Shown: positions 27,408-36,068, counted from the first letter of the stretch. The stretch: DNA of 64,000 bases from CAVTWH01 sp963850915 (GCA_963850915.1 CAWKND010000014.1:434001-498000); one strand, 5' to 3'. Numbers and translations are program-made. Notes: generated by a model not told the origin, from the letters alone.

Positions 27408-28322
27408 TCAGTTGCCGAAGGTGTTGCACGCCTTGGGGTCGCCGCTGCTGAAGCCGGTCTTGGTCCACTGCTCGCGCTGGGCGGAGCTGCCGTGCGTGAA
27501 GGTGTCCGGGTTCACCTGCTGCCCGGCCTGCTTCTGGATGGCGTCGTCGCCGACCGAGCCGGCCGCGTTGACCGCGTCCTGGATGTCCTGGTCGGTGATG
27601 CTGTTGAAGATCAGGTTGCCCTTGTCGTCCTTGGTCGTCGAGGCGTACTTGGCCCAGACGCCGGCGAAGCAGTCGGCCTGCAACTCCAGCGGGACGGTGA
27701 TGTTGGGGTTGTTCGGGTCGCGCTGCTCCTGCCGGTCCACGTCGGCCATGGTGCCGTTCAGGTCCTGTACGTGGTGGCCGTACTCGTGGGCCAGCACGTA
27801 CGCCTGGGCGAACTGGCCCTTGGCGCCGAACCTGTTGGCCAGCTCGTCGTAGAAGGTCAGGTCGATGTAGACAAGCTTGTCGTTAGGGCAGTAGAACGGG
27901 CCCATGCCGGCGTCGGCCGCACCGCAGCCGGTATCGGTCTGCCCGCTGAACAGGTGGGTCTTCACCGGCTGGTACGTCTTGCCGTACGCCTTGGGCAGCT
28001 CGGTCTGCCAGAACGCCTGGATCGAGTCGACGTACAGCGCGATCTGGCAGTCCTCCTGCTTGGTGCGGTCGGCGTTGCTGTCGGCGCACTCGGCGCTGAT
28101 CGAGCCGTTGTCGGTGGGCGAGGAGCCACCGCCACCACCGAACACCTGGGTCGCGCCGTAGCCACCGCCACCGAGCAGCACCAGGATGCCGATCACCAGG
28201 CCGATGATGCCCTTGCCGCCACCGATCGGCAGGCCACCCAGACCGCTACCACCACCACCGCCACTGCCGCGGGCGTCCTCCACCTGGGAGGTGTCGACGT
28301 GCGCATTCGGATTCAGCTCCAT
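27408..28322 (-). CDS. Neutral zinc metallopeptidase, YpfJ family (copy 2)
   Basis: The 304 residues have a short Gly-rich cytoplasmic start, one membrane helix (GIIGLVIGILVLLGGGGYG) and the same peptidase domain as copy 1: AYVLAHEYGHHVQD and LELQADCFAGVWAKYAS. The N-terminus MELNPNAHVDTSQVEDARGSG is the classic start of this family, so this copy is probably the orthologue of widespread YpfJ proteins and copy 1 the more diverged one. ATG 28322. A strong hairpin separates the two. Confidence 0.9.
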   Translation of the reverse strand: MELNPNAHVDTSQVEDARGSGGGGGSGLGGLPIGGGKGIIGLVIGILVLLGGGGYGATQVFGGGGGSSPTDNGSISAECADSNADRTKQEDCQIALYVDSIQAFWQTELPKAYGKTYQPVKTHLFSGQTDTGCGAADAGMGPFYCPNDKLVYIDLTFYDELANRFGAKGQFAQAYVLAHEYGHHVQDLNGTMADVDRQEQRDPNNPNITVPLELQADCFAGVWAKYASTTKDDKGNLIFNSITDQDIQDAVNAAGSVGDDAIQKQAGQQVNPDTFTHGSSAQREQWTKTGFSSGDPKACNTFGN

Positions 28323-28422
28323 GCGCGGTAGTTACCCAGTGATCTTGGAGACTAACCACCCCACTGGGCGCTATGTGGATCTTGGCGATCAATGCGGTGG
28401 CCGGGTCACCGGGGCGACTGGC

Positions 28423-28494
28423 TACACTGGGAGCGTGCTGCTCTGCGAAGACTGATCGTCACCGCAGCCGCCGGAGTGTCTCCGTCGGCGTTTT
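28423..28494 (+). promoter_or_regulatory. ABC-F leader: promoter, six-codon leader ORF and attenuator hairpin
   Basis: A TACACT -10 box (28423-28428) is followed 6 nt later by the GTG of a tiny ORF, 28435-28455, encoding MLLCED. Then comes a 10-bp stem with one mismatch (28467-28476 / 28480-28489) and GTTTT (28490-28494). This is the layout of ribosome-mediated attenuation: a drug-stalled ribosome on the leader ORF would change folding of the terminator. The ABC-F gene starts 43 nt further on. Confidence 0.65.
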
Positions 28495-28537
28495 GGCGCG
28501 CCCCGATCCGTCCTTCTGACCACGAAAGGCAGCTCCC

Positions 28538-30139
28538 ATGATCACCGCCTCCGGCCTCGAACTCCGCGCCGGCTCCCGCATCCTGCTGTCCGACACGACG
28601 CTGCGGGTACAGCCCGGCGACCGGATCGGCCTGGTCGGCCGCAACGGCGCGGGCAAGACCACCACCTTGAAGGTACTGGCCGGCGAGGGGCAGCCCTACA
28701 CGGGCACCATCGACACCCGGGGACCGGTGGGCTACCTGCCACAGGACCCGCGCACCGGCGACCTGGACACCACCGCCCGCGACCGGGTGCTCTCCGCGCG
28801 CGGGCTGGACACGCTGCTGCACGAGATGGACAAGCTGCAGGTCGAGATGGCCGACGGCAACGACCGGGCGGTACGCCGCTACGGCGTACTGGAGGACCAG
28901 TTCTCCGCGCTCGGCGGGTACGCCGCGGAGGCCGAAGCCGCCCGCATCTGCGCCAACCTGGGACTGCCCGACCGGGTACTCGCGCAGACCCTCGGTACCC
29001 TCTCCGGTGGCCAGCGCCGCCGCATCGAACTGGCCCGCATCCTGTTCCGGGACGCCAGTGAGACCGGTGGCGGAACGCTGCTCCTCGACGAGCCGACCAA
29101 CCACCTGGACGCCGACTCCATCACCTGGCTGCGCGGCTTCCTCTCCGGGCACAAAGGTGGCCTGGTGGTCATCTCACACGACGTGAACCTGCTCGACGCA
29201 GTGGTCAACCGGGTCTGGTACCTGGACGCCAACCGGGCCATGGTCGACACCTACAACGTCGGCTGGAAGACCTACCTGCAGCAGCGCGAGACCGACGAGC
29301 GGCGCCGGCACCGGGAGCGCGCCAACGCCGAGAAGAAGGCCGGTGCGCTGATGGCACAGGCCGACAAGATGCGCGCCAAGGCGACGAAGACCGTTGCCGC
29401 GCAGAACATGGCGCGCCGGGCCGAGAAGCTGCTCGGTGGCCTGGAGGAGGTACGCGCCCACGACAAGGTGGCGAAGGTACGCTTCCCCACCCCGGCACCG
29501 TGTGGCCGTACGCCGCTGACGGCACAGGGCCTGTCCAAGTCGTACGGCTCGCTGGAGATCTTCGTCGACGTGGATGTGGCCGTGGACAAGGGTTCCCGGG
29601 TCGCCATCCTCGGACTGAACGGCGCCGGCAAGACCACGCTGCTGCGGATGCTCGGCGGGCTGCTGGAGCCGGACACCGGCTCGGTGAACCCCGGCCACGG
29701 GCTACGGCTGGGCTACTACGCCCAGGAGCACGAGACGCTGGACGTGGACCGCACCATCCTGGAGCACATGCGCTCGGCCGCGCCCGACCAGCCGCCGACC
29801 GAGCTGCGCCGCATCCTCGGTGCCTTCCTGTTCTCCGGCGACGACGTGGACAAGCCGGCCGGGGTGCTCTCCGGTGGCGAGAAGACCCGGCTGGCGCTGG
29901 CCACCCTGGTCTGCTCCGGCGCCAATGTGCTGCTACTGGACGAGCCGACCAACAACCTCGACCCGATCAGCCGGGAGCAGGTACTGGACGCCATCGCCCG
30001 GTACCCCGGCGCCATTGTGCTGGTCACCCACGATCCGGGGGCGGTACAGGCGCTCAAGCCCGACCGGGCCATCCTGCTGCCCGACGGCGTCGAGGATGCC
30101 TGGAGCGACGACCTGCTGGAGCTTGTCGAACTGGCCTGA
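28538..30139 (+). CDS. ABC-F family ATPase (ribosome-associated)
   Basis: The 533-residue soluble protein has two ABC domains and no membrane span. Domain 1: Walker A GRNGAGKTT, signature LSGGQRRRIEL, Walker B TLLLDEPTNHLD. Domain 2: GLNGAGKTT, LSGGEKTRLAL, VLLLDEPTNNLD. Between them is the charged linker (RHRERANAEKKAGALMAQAD region) that enters the ribosomal exit site in this family. ABC-F proteins rescue stalled ribosomes or protect them from antibiotics; which applies here is unknown. ATG 28538 with GAAAGG upstream. The attenuator-like leader favours drug-inducible expression. Confidence 0.93.
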   Translation: MITASGLELRAGSRILLSDTTLRVQPGDRIGLVGRNGAGKTTTLKVLAGEGQPYTGTIDTRGPVGYLPQDPRTGDLDTTARDRVLSARGLDTLLHEMDKLQVEMADGNDRAVRRYGVLEDQFSALGGYAAEAEAARICANLGLPDRVLAQTLGTLSGGQRRRIELARILFRDASETGGGTLLLDEPTNHLDADSITWLRGFLSGHKGGLVVISHDVNLLDAVVNRVWYLDANRAMVDTYNVGWKTYLQQRETDERRRHRERANAEKKAGALMAQADKMRAKATKTVAAQNMARRAEKLLGGLEEVRAHDKVAKVRFPTPAPCGRTPLTAQGLSKSYGSLEIFVDVDVAVDKGSRVAILGLNGAGKTTLLRMLGGLLEPDTGSVNPGHGLRLGYYAQEHETLDVDRTILEHMRSAAPDQPPTELRRILGAFLFSGDDVDKPAGVLSGGEKTRLALATLVCSGANVLLLDEPTNNLDPISREQVLDAIARYPGAIVLVTHDPGAVQALKPDRAILLPDGVEDAWSDDLLELVELA

Positions 30140-30162
30140 GGTTTTCGGAGGCAACCGGCGGC

Positions 30163-31494
30163 TCACCAGGGCGTGGTCAGCGCGGCCTCGATCACCACTG
30201 CGACCACTGCGCCGGCACCGGCCAGCAGCAGGGGGGTCGGCGGTGGCGGGCCGCCCTGCCGCTCGGGGGCGACGACGGCGACCGTGAGCCACGGGAAGAA
30301 CGCCAGCCAGGCATGCTCCACGCCGCCCCGGGCCAGGCCGGCGCCGATCGAGAAGACGACCGCGCAGGCGCCACCCACCAGGAACGACCAGCCGTCGGTG
30401 TTGCGTACCTTGCGCAGGCTCGCCACCAGCGGCGGCCCGGTCGCCAGCAGCAGCGCCACCACGCTGATCGCCGCCCACCACAGCACCGGCCGGTTCGGCT
30501 CGATCCGGTTCTCGAAGTCGTTGTGCGCCATATCCAGCCCGGACAGCCAGGGAAAGCCCGCCCGGTCGGCGGCGAGTACCGGTACCAACGCGCCGAGGCC
30601 GGTGACCAGGTTCAGGAACGGGCGGCGCCGGGCGAAGTACAGGCAGACGGCGGAGAGCCCGAGCCACGCGGCCGAGTAGGAGAAGAGCGCGGCCAGCCCG
30701 ATCGCCAACCCGGCCAGCAGCGCCCAGCCACTCGACGGCCAGCCGCTGCGGTGCGCCGCGCTGGCCCGTACCCCACAGGCGATGCCTACCGCCGCGAGTA
30801 CCGCGACGAACACGTCCATGCTGACCGCGGTCCAGATGGCGTACGGGGCGAGGATGAGCACCGGGGCGTACCGGCGTGCGGTGCGGGTACCGGAGACGCC
30901 CCGTACCGCGGACAGGACCAGCGGTACCGTCGCCACGCCGAGCGCGGTGACCACCAGTGCCAGGCCCAGCTGTGAGTTGAGGCCGAGCCGGTGCAGGAAC
31001 CACAGCAGCAGCACCGGTCCCGGCGGATGCCCGCGCGCGGCGGTGCTGTGAGTGGCCGCGTCGGACACGTATTCGTGCAGGTAGTGCCAGGGTCGGCCGG
31101 CCACGTCGGTGACGTCGGAGCCGTAGTTGTCCGGGTCGCGCAGGGATCTGGTCAGGCCGGCGAACCCGTCCACGAGGGCCAGCGACAGCGCCCAGGCAAG
31201 CGCCGCGGCGTACGCCACCAGCTGTACCAGCCACCACGGTGCCCGGTCGTACCAGCCGCGTACGCCGAGCGCCAGTACTCCCGCGGCGACCACTGGAGCG
31301 AGTACAGACATCGGCGAAAGTCGAAACTGGAACCGCCCCAGAAATGGTGCGCCGGCGGTACCCAGATCGGCGCCCGCATGCACCGCCCAGCCGGTCAACC
31401 CCAGCCCCACCAGCGCCGCGAGGCACCAGACCAGGAGGTCTCGCCATTCGCGGACGCCAATGTGCTGTGGCGGCGGTTGCGGGTCGTCTGTCAC
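30163..31494 (-). CDS. Polytopic membrane protein, possible GT-C-type glycosyltransferase
   Basis: The 443 residues have about ten hydrophobic segments and a large early extracytoplasmic loop containing DPDNYGSDVTDVAGRPWHY and ARGHPPGPVLLLWFLHRLG. The layout resembles actinobacterial GT-C proteins that use polyprenyl-linked sugars, but I see no decisive motif. The GTG at 31494 lies 8 nt after TAGCGT on the - strand, suggesting a leaderless transcript. It is convergent with the ABC-F gene, 23 bp apart. Confidence 0.7.
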   Translation of the reverse strand: MTDDPQPPPQHIGVREWRDLLVWCLAALVGLGLTGWAVHAGADLGTAGAPFLGRFQFRLSPMSVLAPVVAAGVLALGVRGWYDRAPWWLVQLVAYAAALAWALSLALVDGFAGLTRSLRDPDNYGSDVTDVAGRPWHYLHEYVSDAATHSTAARGHPPGPVLLLWFLHRLGLNSQLGLALVVTALGVATVPLVLSAVRGVSGTRTARRYAPVLILAPYAIWTAVSMDVFVAVLAAVGIACGVRASAAHRSGWPSSGWALLAGLAIGLAALFSYSAAWLGLSAVCLYFARRRPFLNLVTGLGALVPVLAADRAGFPWLSGLDMAHNDFENRIEPNRPVLWWAAISVVALLLATGPPLVASLRKVRNTDGWSFLVGGACAVVFSIGAGLARGGVEHAWLAFFPWLTVAVVAPERQGGPPPPTPLLLAGAGAVVAVVIEAALTTPW

Positions 31495-31633
31495 AGCCCA
31501 TCACGCTATCGGGTAGCTGACACAGCTAGGCGTGTCGGTCTAGCTTCGTGATGATATCTAGCGCATGATCCATGAAGGCGGTCTAATAGGTGGGACCGCC
31601 AACTCCGCTCAATAGGGACGTGAGGGAATCAAC

Positions 31634-31861
31634 ATGGCAGCCACCGGCACCACCACGAGCACGGAAAAGGGTCGCCGGATCGTCGGAACCGAGCGACAGA
31701 CGCTCGCGAAGGACCTGGTCAAGCGGTACACGTCGGGGGAGAGCATCCGTGCCCTCGCCTCGTCCACCGGCCGTTCCTACGGCTTCGTACACCGCGTGCT
31801 CACCGAGTCCGGAGTGGTGTTGCGCCAGCGCGGCGGTGCCCGTCGGCGCAAGAAGGCCTGA
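31634..31861 (+). CDS. Small conserved helix-turn-helix protein (75 aa)
   Basis: The basic 75-residue protein has an HTH-like core LVKRYTSGESIRALASSTGRS, then YGFVHRVLTESGVVLRQRG and the very basic tail GARRRKKA. Similar small proteins are common in actinomycetes and usually annotated only as helix-turn-helix; I do not know a target. ATG 31634 with GAGGGA 6 nt upstream. It is divergent from the membrane-protein gene across about 140 bp, which contains the dyad GACAC-8 nt-GTGTC near 31518. Confidence 0.8.
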   Translation: MAATGTTTSTEKGRRIVGTERQTLAKDLVKRYTSGESIRALASSTGRSYGFVHRVLTESGVVLRQRGGARRRKKA

Positions 31862-31975
31862 CCCAGCCGGTTTTCGCGGCGCACCACTCGTACCATCCGA
31901 ATCGCCGGCCGCCCGGGACACCCCGCCGCGCCGACCCCGCCAGGTCACCGGCGACTCATGAACAACCACCACCCA

Positions 31976-32040
31976 GCACAGCACCACGCAGCACAGCACC
32001 ACGCAGCACAGCACCACGCAGCACAGCACCACGCAGCACA
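31976..32040. repeat. 15-bp tandem repeat, 4.3 copies
   Basis: The unit GCACAGCACCACGCA is repeated exactly at 31976, 31991, 32006 and 32021, with five more bases at 32036-32040. The array is uninterrupted, so it is a minisatellite and not a CRISPR. The unit is three-phase in every frame: QHHAA on + and VVLCC on -. Confidence 0.97.
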
Positions 32041-32153
32041 GGACCGCCCCGCACAGATCCGGGCACGCCCACGAGGCGCCGGCCCGGCCCCCGGTCACCA
32101 CCCGCGGCGGTCACTCCGCTCACGGCGCCCTGCGATCCGAGCGCCGACGGCGC

Positions 32154-32159
32154 TACTAT
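32154..32159 (+). promoter_or_regulatory. -10 box of echA
   Basis: TACTAT lies 8 nt before the ATG at 32168, so transcription should begin at or next to the start codon. This argues for that ATG and a leaderless message. Confidence 0.65.
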
Positions 32160-32167
32160 CCGCAGCG

Positions 32168-32938
32168 ATGACCTCCGAAGACACACCGCAAGCACAGCAC
32201 GGCATCCGCGTCGAGCGGGACGGGCCGGTCGCGACCGTCACGTTGTGCCGGCCCGACGTGCTGAACGCCCAGACTCCCGAGCTCTGGGCGCAGCTGCGTC
32301 GGGCCGGTGCCGAGCTGCCCGGCGACATCCGCATCGTCGTCGTCCGCGGCGAGGGGCGGGCCTTCTCGGCCGGCATCGACCTCACCGTCGCCCAGGCCGA
32401 GTTCGTCGCCATCGGTGCCGTCGCGCCCGCTGAGGCGGCCGACCGGATCGCCGGTTACCAGGCGGCCTTCTCCTGGCTGCGCCGCCCCGACATCGTCAGC
32501 ATCGCTGCCGTGCAGGGCCACGCCATCGGTGCCGGATTCCAGCTTGCTCTCGCCTGTGACCTGCGGGTCGCCGCGCAGGATGCCCGGTTCACCATGGCCG
32601 AGGTCTCCCTCGGCCTGGTGCCCGACCTGACCGGCACGAAGCGGCTGGTGGAGCTGGTCGGCTACGGCCGGGCGCTGGAGATCTGCGCGACCGGCCGCCG
32701 GGTGGGCGCCGCCGAGGCACAGGCGATGGGCCTGACCAACATCGTGGTACCCGGGTCGGAGCTGGACGGTGCCGTCGCCGACCTGTGCGCCGCGCTGCTC
32801 GCCCCGCCCCGCAACGCCGTGGTGGAGATCAAGGCGCTGCTGCTCGGCGCGTCCGGTCGCAGCTCGCAGGAGCAGGAGCTGGCCGAGCGGGAGGCGCAGG
32901 TACGCCGGCTGCGTGACCTGGCCGGCCTGGGGGAGTAG
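32168..32938 (+). CDS. Enoyl-CoA hydratase/isomerase family protein
   Basis: The 256-residue crotonase-fold protein probably acts on an acyl-CoA. The oxyanion-hole loops are AFSAGIDLTV near residue 65 and AVQGHAIGAGFQLALACDLR near 115. MAEVSLGLVPDLTGTKRL follows with the usual Glu/Asp region. The exact substrate cannot be told. The start is fixed by the -10 box and by family length. Confidence 0.9.
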   Translation: MTSEDTPQAQHGIRVERDGPVATVTLCRPDVLNAQTPELWAQLRRAGAELPGDIRIVVVRGEGRAFSAGIDLTVAQAEFVAIGAVAPAEAADRIAGYQAAFSWLRRPDIVSIAAVQGHAIGAGFQLALACDLRVAAQDARFTMAEVSLGLVPDLTGTKRLVELVGYGRALEICATGRRVGAAEAQAMGLTNIVVPGSELDGAVADLCAALLAPPRNAVVEIKALLLGASGRSSQEQELAEREAQVRRLRDLAGLGE

Positions 32939-33095
32939 CGCTCGCTCGCGGGGTCGCGGTGCGGATTGCGCTGTGGGCGATCGTGCGGGGCGGTAGCCGC
33001 TGGGGCGGAAGAAATGTCTGAGGGACCCGCTTAGCTAGGGGTGGTGGGGTCGCGTCCGCAGTTCGCGGAGGGCGGCGCCGGGCGAGGAGACGCAG

Positions 33096-35051
33096 ATGGG
33101 GCACCCGATGGCCGGCGGCGGGTGGAGCATGCTCCGCGCGATGCGGCGCGAGGACGAGCTGAAGAACCACAAGGTCGGGCGGGACGTGGCCCGGCGGGTG
33201 CTGAGCTTCGCCCGACCCTACCGGCGCGACATCGGTATCTTCCTGGTGGCCGTGGTGTTCGACGCGGTGATCGGGGTGGCCACGCCGGTACTCGCCGGGC
33301 GGGTGGTCAACGCGATCACCTCCAAGCTGCCGACGGCCGGAACCACCGTGGTGAAGTTGGCCGTACTCATCGCCGCGCTGGCCGTCGCCGACTCGCTGCT
33401 GTCCCTGGTCAACAGGTGGTACTCGGCGCGCATCGGTGAGGGCGTCATCCTCGACCTGCGTACCAAGGTCTACGACCACGTGCAGCGCATGCCCCTGCAG
33501 TTCTTCACCCGTACCCAGACCGGCGCGCTGGTCAGCCGGCTCAACAACGACGTGATGGGGGCGCAGCAGGCGTTCACCTCCACCCTGTCGGGCGTGGTCA
33601 GCAACGCCATCCAGCTGGTGCTCACCGCCGCCGTGATGTTCACGCTGTCCTGGCAGGTGACGCTGCTGTCACTGGTGATGCTGCCGATCTTCATCCTGCC
33701 GGCGCGCCGGATCGGTCGCCGGCTGGCCGAGATCACCCGGGAGTCCTACCAGCTCGACGCCAAGATGAACGCCACCATGACGGAGCGCTTCGGGGTGGCC
33801 GGGGCGCTGCTGGTGAAGCTGTTCGGTACCCCCGACGCGGAGGCCAAGCGCTTCGGTGACCGGGCCACGCGGGTACGCGACATCGGCATCCAGAGCGCCA
33901 TGTACAGCCGTACCTTCTTCGTCGCCATGCTGCTGGTCGCCTCGCTGGCCCAGGCGCTCACGTACGGGCTGGGCGGCTGGTACGCGGTGCACGGCCGGAT
34001 CAGCGCGGGCACCGTGGTCACCCTGGCGCTGCTGTTGACCCGGCTCTACGGGCCGCTCACCTCGCTGTCCAACGTGCGGGTCGACGTGATGAGCGCACTG
34101 GTCTCCTTCGAGCGCGTCTTCGAGGTACTCGACCTGGCGCCGGCGATCGACGAGCGGCCGGGTGCCCAGCCGCTGCCGGCCGGCGCGTCCAAAGTGGAGT
34201 TCCGGGACGTGGTGTTCCGCTACCCGTCGGCCGCCGAGGTGTCCCTGGCATCGCTGGAGGACGTGGCGACGCTCGACCGGACAGTCGCCGAGCCGGTACT
34301 GCGCGGGCTCACCTTCACCGTCCAGCCCGGCCAGATGGTGGCGCTCGTCGGGCCCTCGGGCGCCGGCAAGTCCACCACCGCGATGCTGGTACCGCGGGTC
34401 TACGACGTGTCCGACGGTGCGGTACTCGTCGGCGACGTCGACGTACGCGACGCCACCCTGCAGTCGCTGCGGGACGCGATCGGGGTGGTGACCCAGGACG
34501 CGCACCTGTTCCACGAGACGATCGCCGAGAACCTGCGCTACGCCAGCGCCGAGGCCACCGACGAGCAGCTCTGGGCGGTGCTCGACGCGGCACAGGTCGG
34601 CGAGCTGGTACGCCGGCTGCCGGAGGGGCTGGACACCGTGGTGGGGGAGCGCGGCTACCGCTTCTCCGGTGGCGAGAAGCAGCGCATCGCCATCGCCCGG
34701 CTGCTGCTGAAAGCCCCGTCCATCGTGATCCTCGACGAGGCCACGGCACACCTCGACTCCGAGTCGGAGGCGGCGGTACAGCGGGCGCTGTCGGTCGCGC
34801 TGACCGGACGTACCGCGCTGGTGATCGCGCACCGGCTCTCCACGGTGCGCGAGGCCGACCAGATCCTGGTGGTGGACGGCGGCCGGATCGTCGAGCGCGG
34901 CCGGCACGAGGAGCTGATCACCGCGGGTGGCCTCTACGCCGAGCTCTACCGGACCCAGTTCGCGGTGGCCGACTCGCCGACGCCTTACGCCACAACCGAT
35001 CCCGAGCCGGTGGTGCTGCTGACCCCGGACGACAGCTACGCCGCCGACTGA
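33096..35051 (+). CDS. ABC exporter, fused membrane and ATPase domains
   Basis: The 651-residue half-transporter has an N-terminal six-helix exporter domain (about residues 45-330, with the coupling-type stretch FFTRTQTGALVSRLNND) and a C-terminal ATPase: Walker A GPSGAGKST, Q-loop VVTQDAHLF, signature FSGGEKQRIAIARL, Walker B SIVILDEATAHLDS, switch His in VIAHRLSTV. It would dimerise. There is an unusual insert before Walker A (LASLEDVATLDRTVAEPVLRG). Drug, lipid or peptide export are all possible. ATG 33096, GAGGAG 6 nt upstream. Confidence 0.92.
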   Translation: MGHPMAGGGWSMLRAMRREDELKNHKVGRDVARRVLSFARPYRRDIGIFLVAVVFDAVIGVATPVLAGRVVNAITSKLPTAGTTVVKLAVLIAALAVADSLLSLVNRWYSARIGEGVILDLRTKVYDHVQRMPLQFFTRTQTGALVSRLNNDVMGAQQAFTSTLSGVVSNAIQLVLTAAVMFTLSWQVTLLSLVMLPIFILPARRIGRRLAEITRESYQLDAKMNATMTERFGVAGALLVKLFGTPDAEAKRFGDRATRVRDIGIQSAMYSRTFFVAMLLVASLAQALTYGLGGWYAVHGRISAGTVVTLALLLTRLYGPLTSLSNVRVDVMSALVSFERVFEVLDLAPAIDERPGAQPLPAGASKVEFRDVVFRYPSAAEVSLASLEDVATLDRTVAEPVLRGLTFTVQPGQMVALVGPSGAGKSTTAMLVPRVYDVSDGAVLVGDVDVRDATLQSLRDAIGVVTQDAHLFHETIAENLRYASAEATDEQLWAVLDAAQVGELVRRLPEGLDTVVGERGYRFSGGEKQRIAIARLLLKAPSIVILDEATAHLDSESEAAVQRALSVALTGRTALVIAHRLSTVREADQILVVDGGRIVERGRHEELITAGGLYAELYRTQFAVADSPTPYATTDPEPVVLLTPDDSYAAD

Positions 35052-35210
35052 CTCTCCACTGTTGATCGCGTCGACGGATTTGCTGGACGTTCATCCGCCG
35101 CATGTCCGGTGTGTGCCCGACTCTGGGGTACCGGTCACCGGCGCTGTCCAGCCTGTGGCTGTCGTACCCGGGCGGCTCCGCCTCGGGGCACGTCGATGGC
35201 TGGAGGGACC

Positions 35211-35762
35211 ATGGTGCTCGAATTCGACCTGCCGGCGACCGCGGTCGACCACCATGGACTGGCCTGGATCCCGGTCGTGGTCGGCTTTCTACTTGCCGGC
35301 GTGGCCTTCGCGCACTACGCGGCACAGCGCGGTGCGGCCCCTCACCAGCCCAGGTCAGCGGGTACGCCGGACCGCCGCCTCGACCAGGTCGAGGACCGCG
35401 CCGAAGTCGTCGGCCGGCCGCCCCATCGCCAGGTGCAGTACCAGCCCGTCGTAGGCGAGTTCGAGGAACTGGGCGAGGGTGGCGACCGGGACGTCGTCGC
35501 GGAGGTTGCCGGCTTCCCGCTGGCGGCGCAGCCGCTCCTTGGTGGCGTGGGCGATGGCGTCCGACCTGGCTGCCCAGCGCTTGGCGAAGTCGGGGTCGGT
35601 ACGCAGCCGGCGGGACACCTCCAGCTGGGTACCCAGCCAGCCCGGTACGTCCTCGGACTCGGCCCGGCTGAGCAGGTCGCGCATGACCTGCACGAGACCG
35701 TGCTCGGCGACCGTGGTGACCATGGTGGCCGCGTCGTCTTCGGCGACCGCGAGGAACAGTGA
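35211..35762 (+). CDS. Doubtful small membrane ORF (only the first ~45 codons look coding)
   Basis: After GGAGGG an ATG opens MVLEFDLPATAVDHHGLAW with a membrane-helix-like stretch IPVVVGFLLAGVAFAHYAA. Beyond about 35350 the frame is only the antisense of the TetR gene. Either it is a small membrane protein whose true stop is hidden by a base error, or it is not a gene. Confidence 0.3.
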   Translation: MVLEFDLPATAVDHHGLAWIPVVVGFLLAGVAFAHYAAQRGAAPHQPRSAGTPDRRLDQVEDRAEVVGRPPHRQVQYQPVVGEFEELGEGGDRDVVAEVAGFPLAAQPLLGGVGDGVRPGCPALGEVGVGTQPAGHLQLGTQPARYVLGLGPAEQVAHDLHETVLGDRGDHGGRVVFGDREEQ

Positions 35763-35930
35763 GTCCTTGTCCCGGAAGTGGTGGAAGATAGCCCCCCGGG
35801 AGAGCCCGATCTCCTGCTCGAGTACCCGTACGGTGGCGCCCTCGTAGCCGTAGCGCGCGAAGCAGGCCCGGGCGCCGGCGAGGATCTCCCGGCGCCGGGA
35901 CTCCAGCTGATCCTGGCTGAGCCGCGGCAT
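35355..35930 (-). CDS. acnR: TetR-family repressor, AcnR-like
   Basis: The 191-residue TetR regulator has an HTH within ARYGYEGATVRVLEQEIGLS followed by RGAIFHHFRDKDSLFLAVAE, closely resembling AcnR, the aconitase repressor of corynebacteria and mycobacteria. In those organisms the gene lies next to acn. Here acnA is 19 kb away, but a 22-bp palindrome in front of this gene recurs in the acnA promoter, which supports the name. ATG 35930; the upstream in-frame GTG at 35966 lies inside the operator. Confidence 0.78.
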   Translation of the reverse strand: MPRLSQDQLESRRREILAGARACFARYGYEGATVRVLEQEIGLSRGAIFHHFRDKDSLFLAVAEDDAATMVTTVAEHGLVQVMRDLLSRAESEDVPGWLGTQLEVSRRLRTDPDFAKRWAARSDAIAHATKERLRRQREAGNLRDDVPVATLAQFLELAYDGLVLHLAMGRPADDFGAVLDLVEAAVRRTR

Positions 35931-35962
35931 GCCCTGATCGTGACAGGCGGAGCGGGTAAGTG

Positions 35963-35984
35963 GCAATCCGTACGTACGGCTTGC
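35963..35984. promoter_or_regulatory. Probable AcnR operator (autoregulatory)
   Basis: The 12-bp palindrome CCGTACGTACGG (35968-35979) is flanked by GCAA and TTGC, giving a 22-bp dyad with one mismatched pair. It lies 33 nt upstream of the TetR start codon. A closely similar site lies at 55000-55021 before acnA. Confidence 0.72.
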
Positions 35985-36068
35985 GATGCCGTGTCGCGGG
36001 CGTGGTCGGAGCTGGAGTACGGAAACGGGGGCCGCGACCGCGACCCCCGTCCCTCGAACCAGCCTCCG

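Larger units (their letters stand above)
31862..32167. other. 306-bp intergenic region before echA
   Basis: It holds the 15-bp tandem repeat at 31976-32040 and the echA -10 box. An in-frame extension of echA back to an ATG at 31958 would encode HHAAQ repeats, but no ribosome-binding site precedes it and the promoter lies downstream of it. Confidence 0.7.

Noticed and set aside
31976..32040. Repeat array considered as CRISPR
   Set aside because: Units are directly contiguous with no spacers and only 15 bp long.
31583..32101. Open frame on - with VVLCC repeats
   Set aside because: It merely translates the 15-bp minisatellite and lies antisense to the HTH gene.
31958..32167. N-terminal extension of echA with HHAAQ repeats
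   Set aside because: No ribosome-binding site before 31958, while a -10 box at 32154 places the transcript start at the family-consistent ATG 32168.
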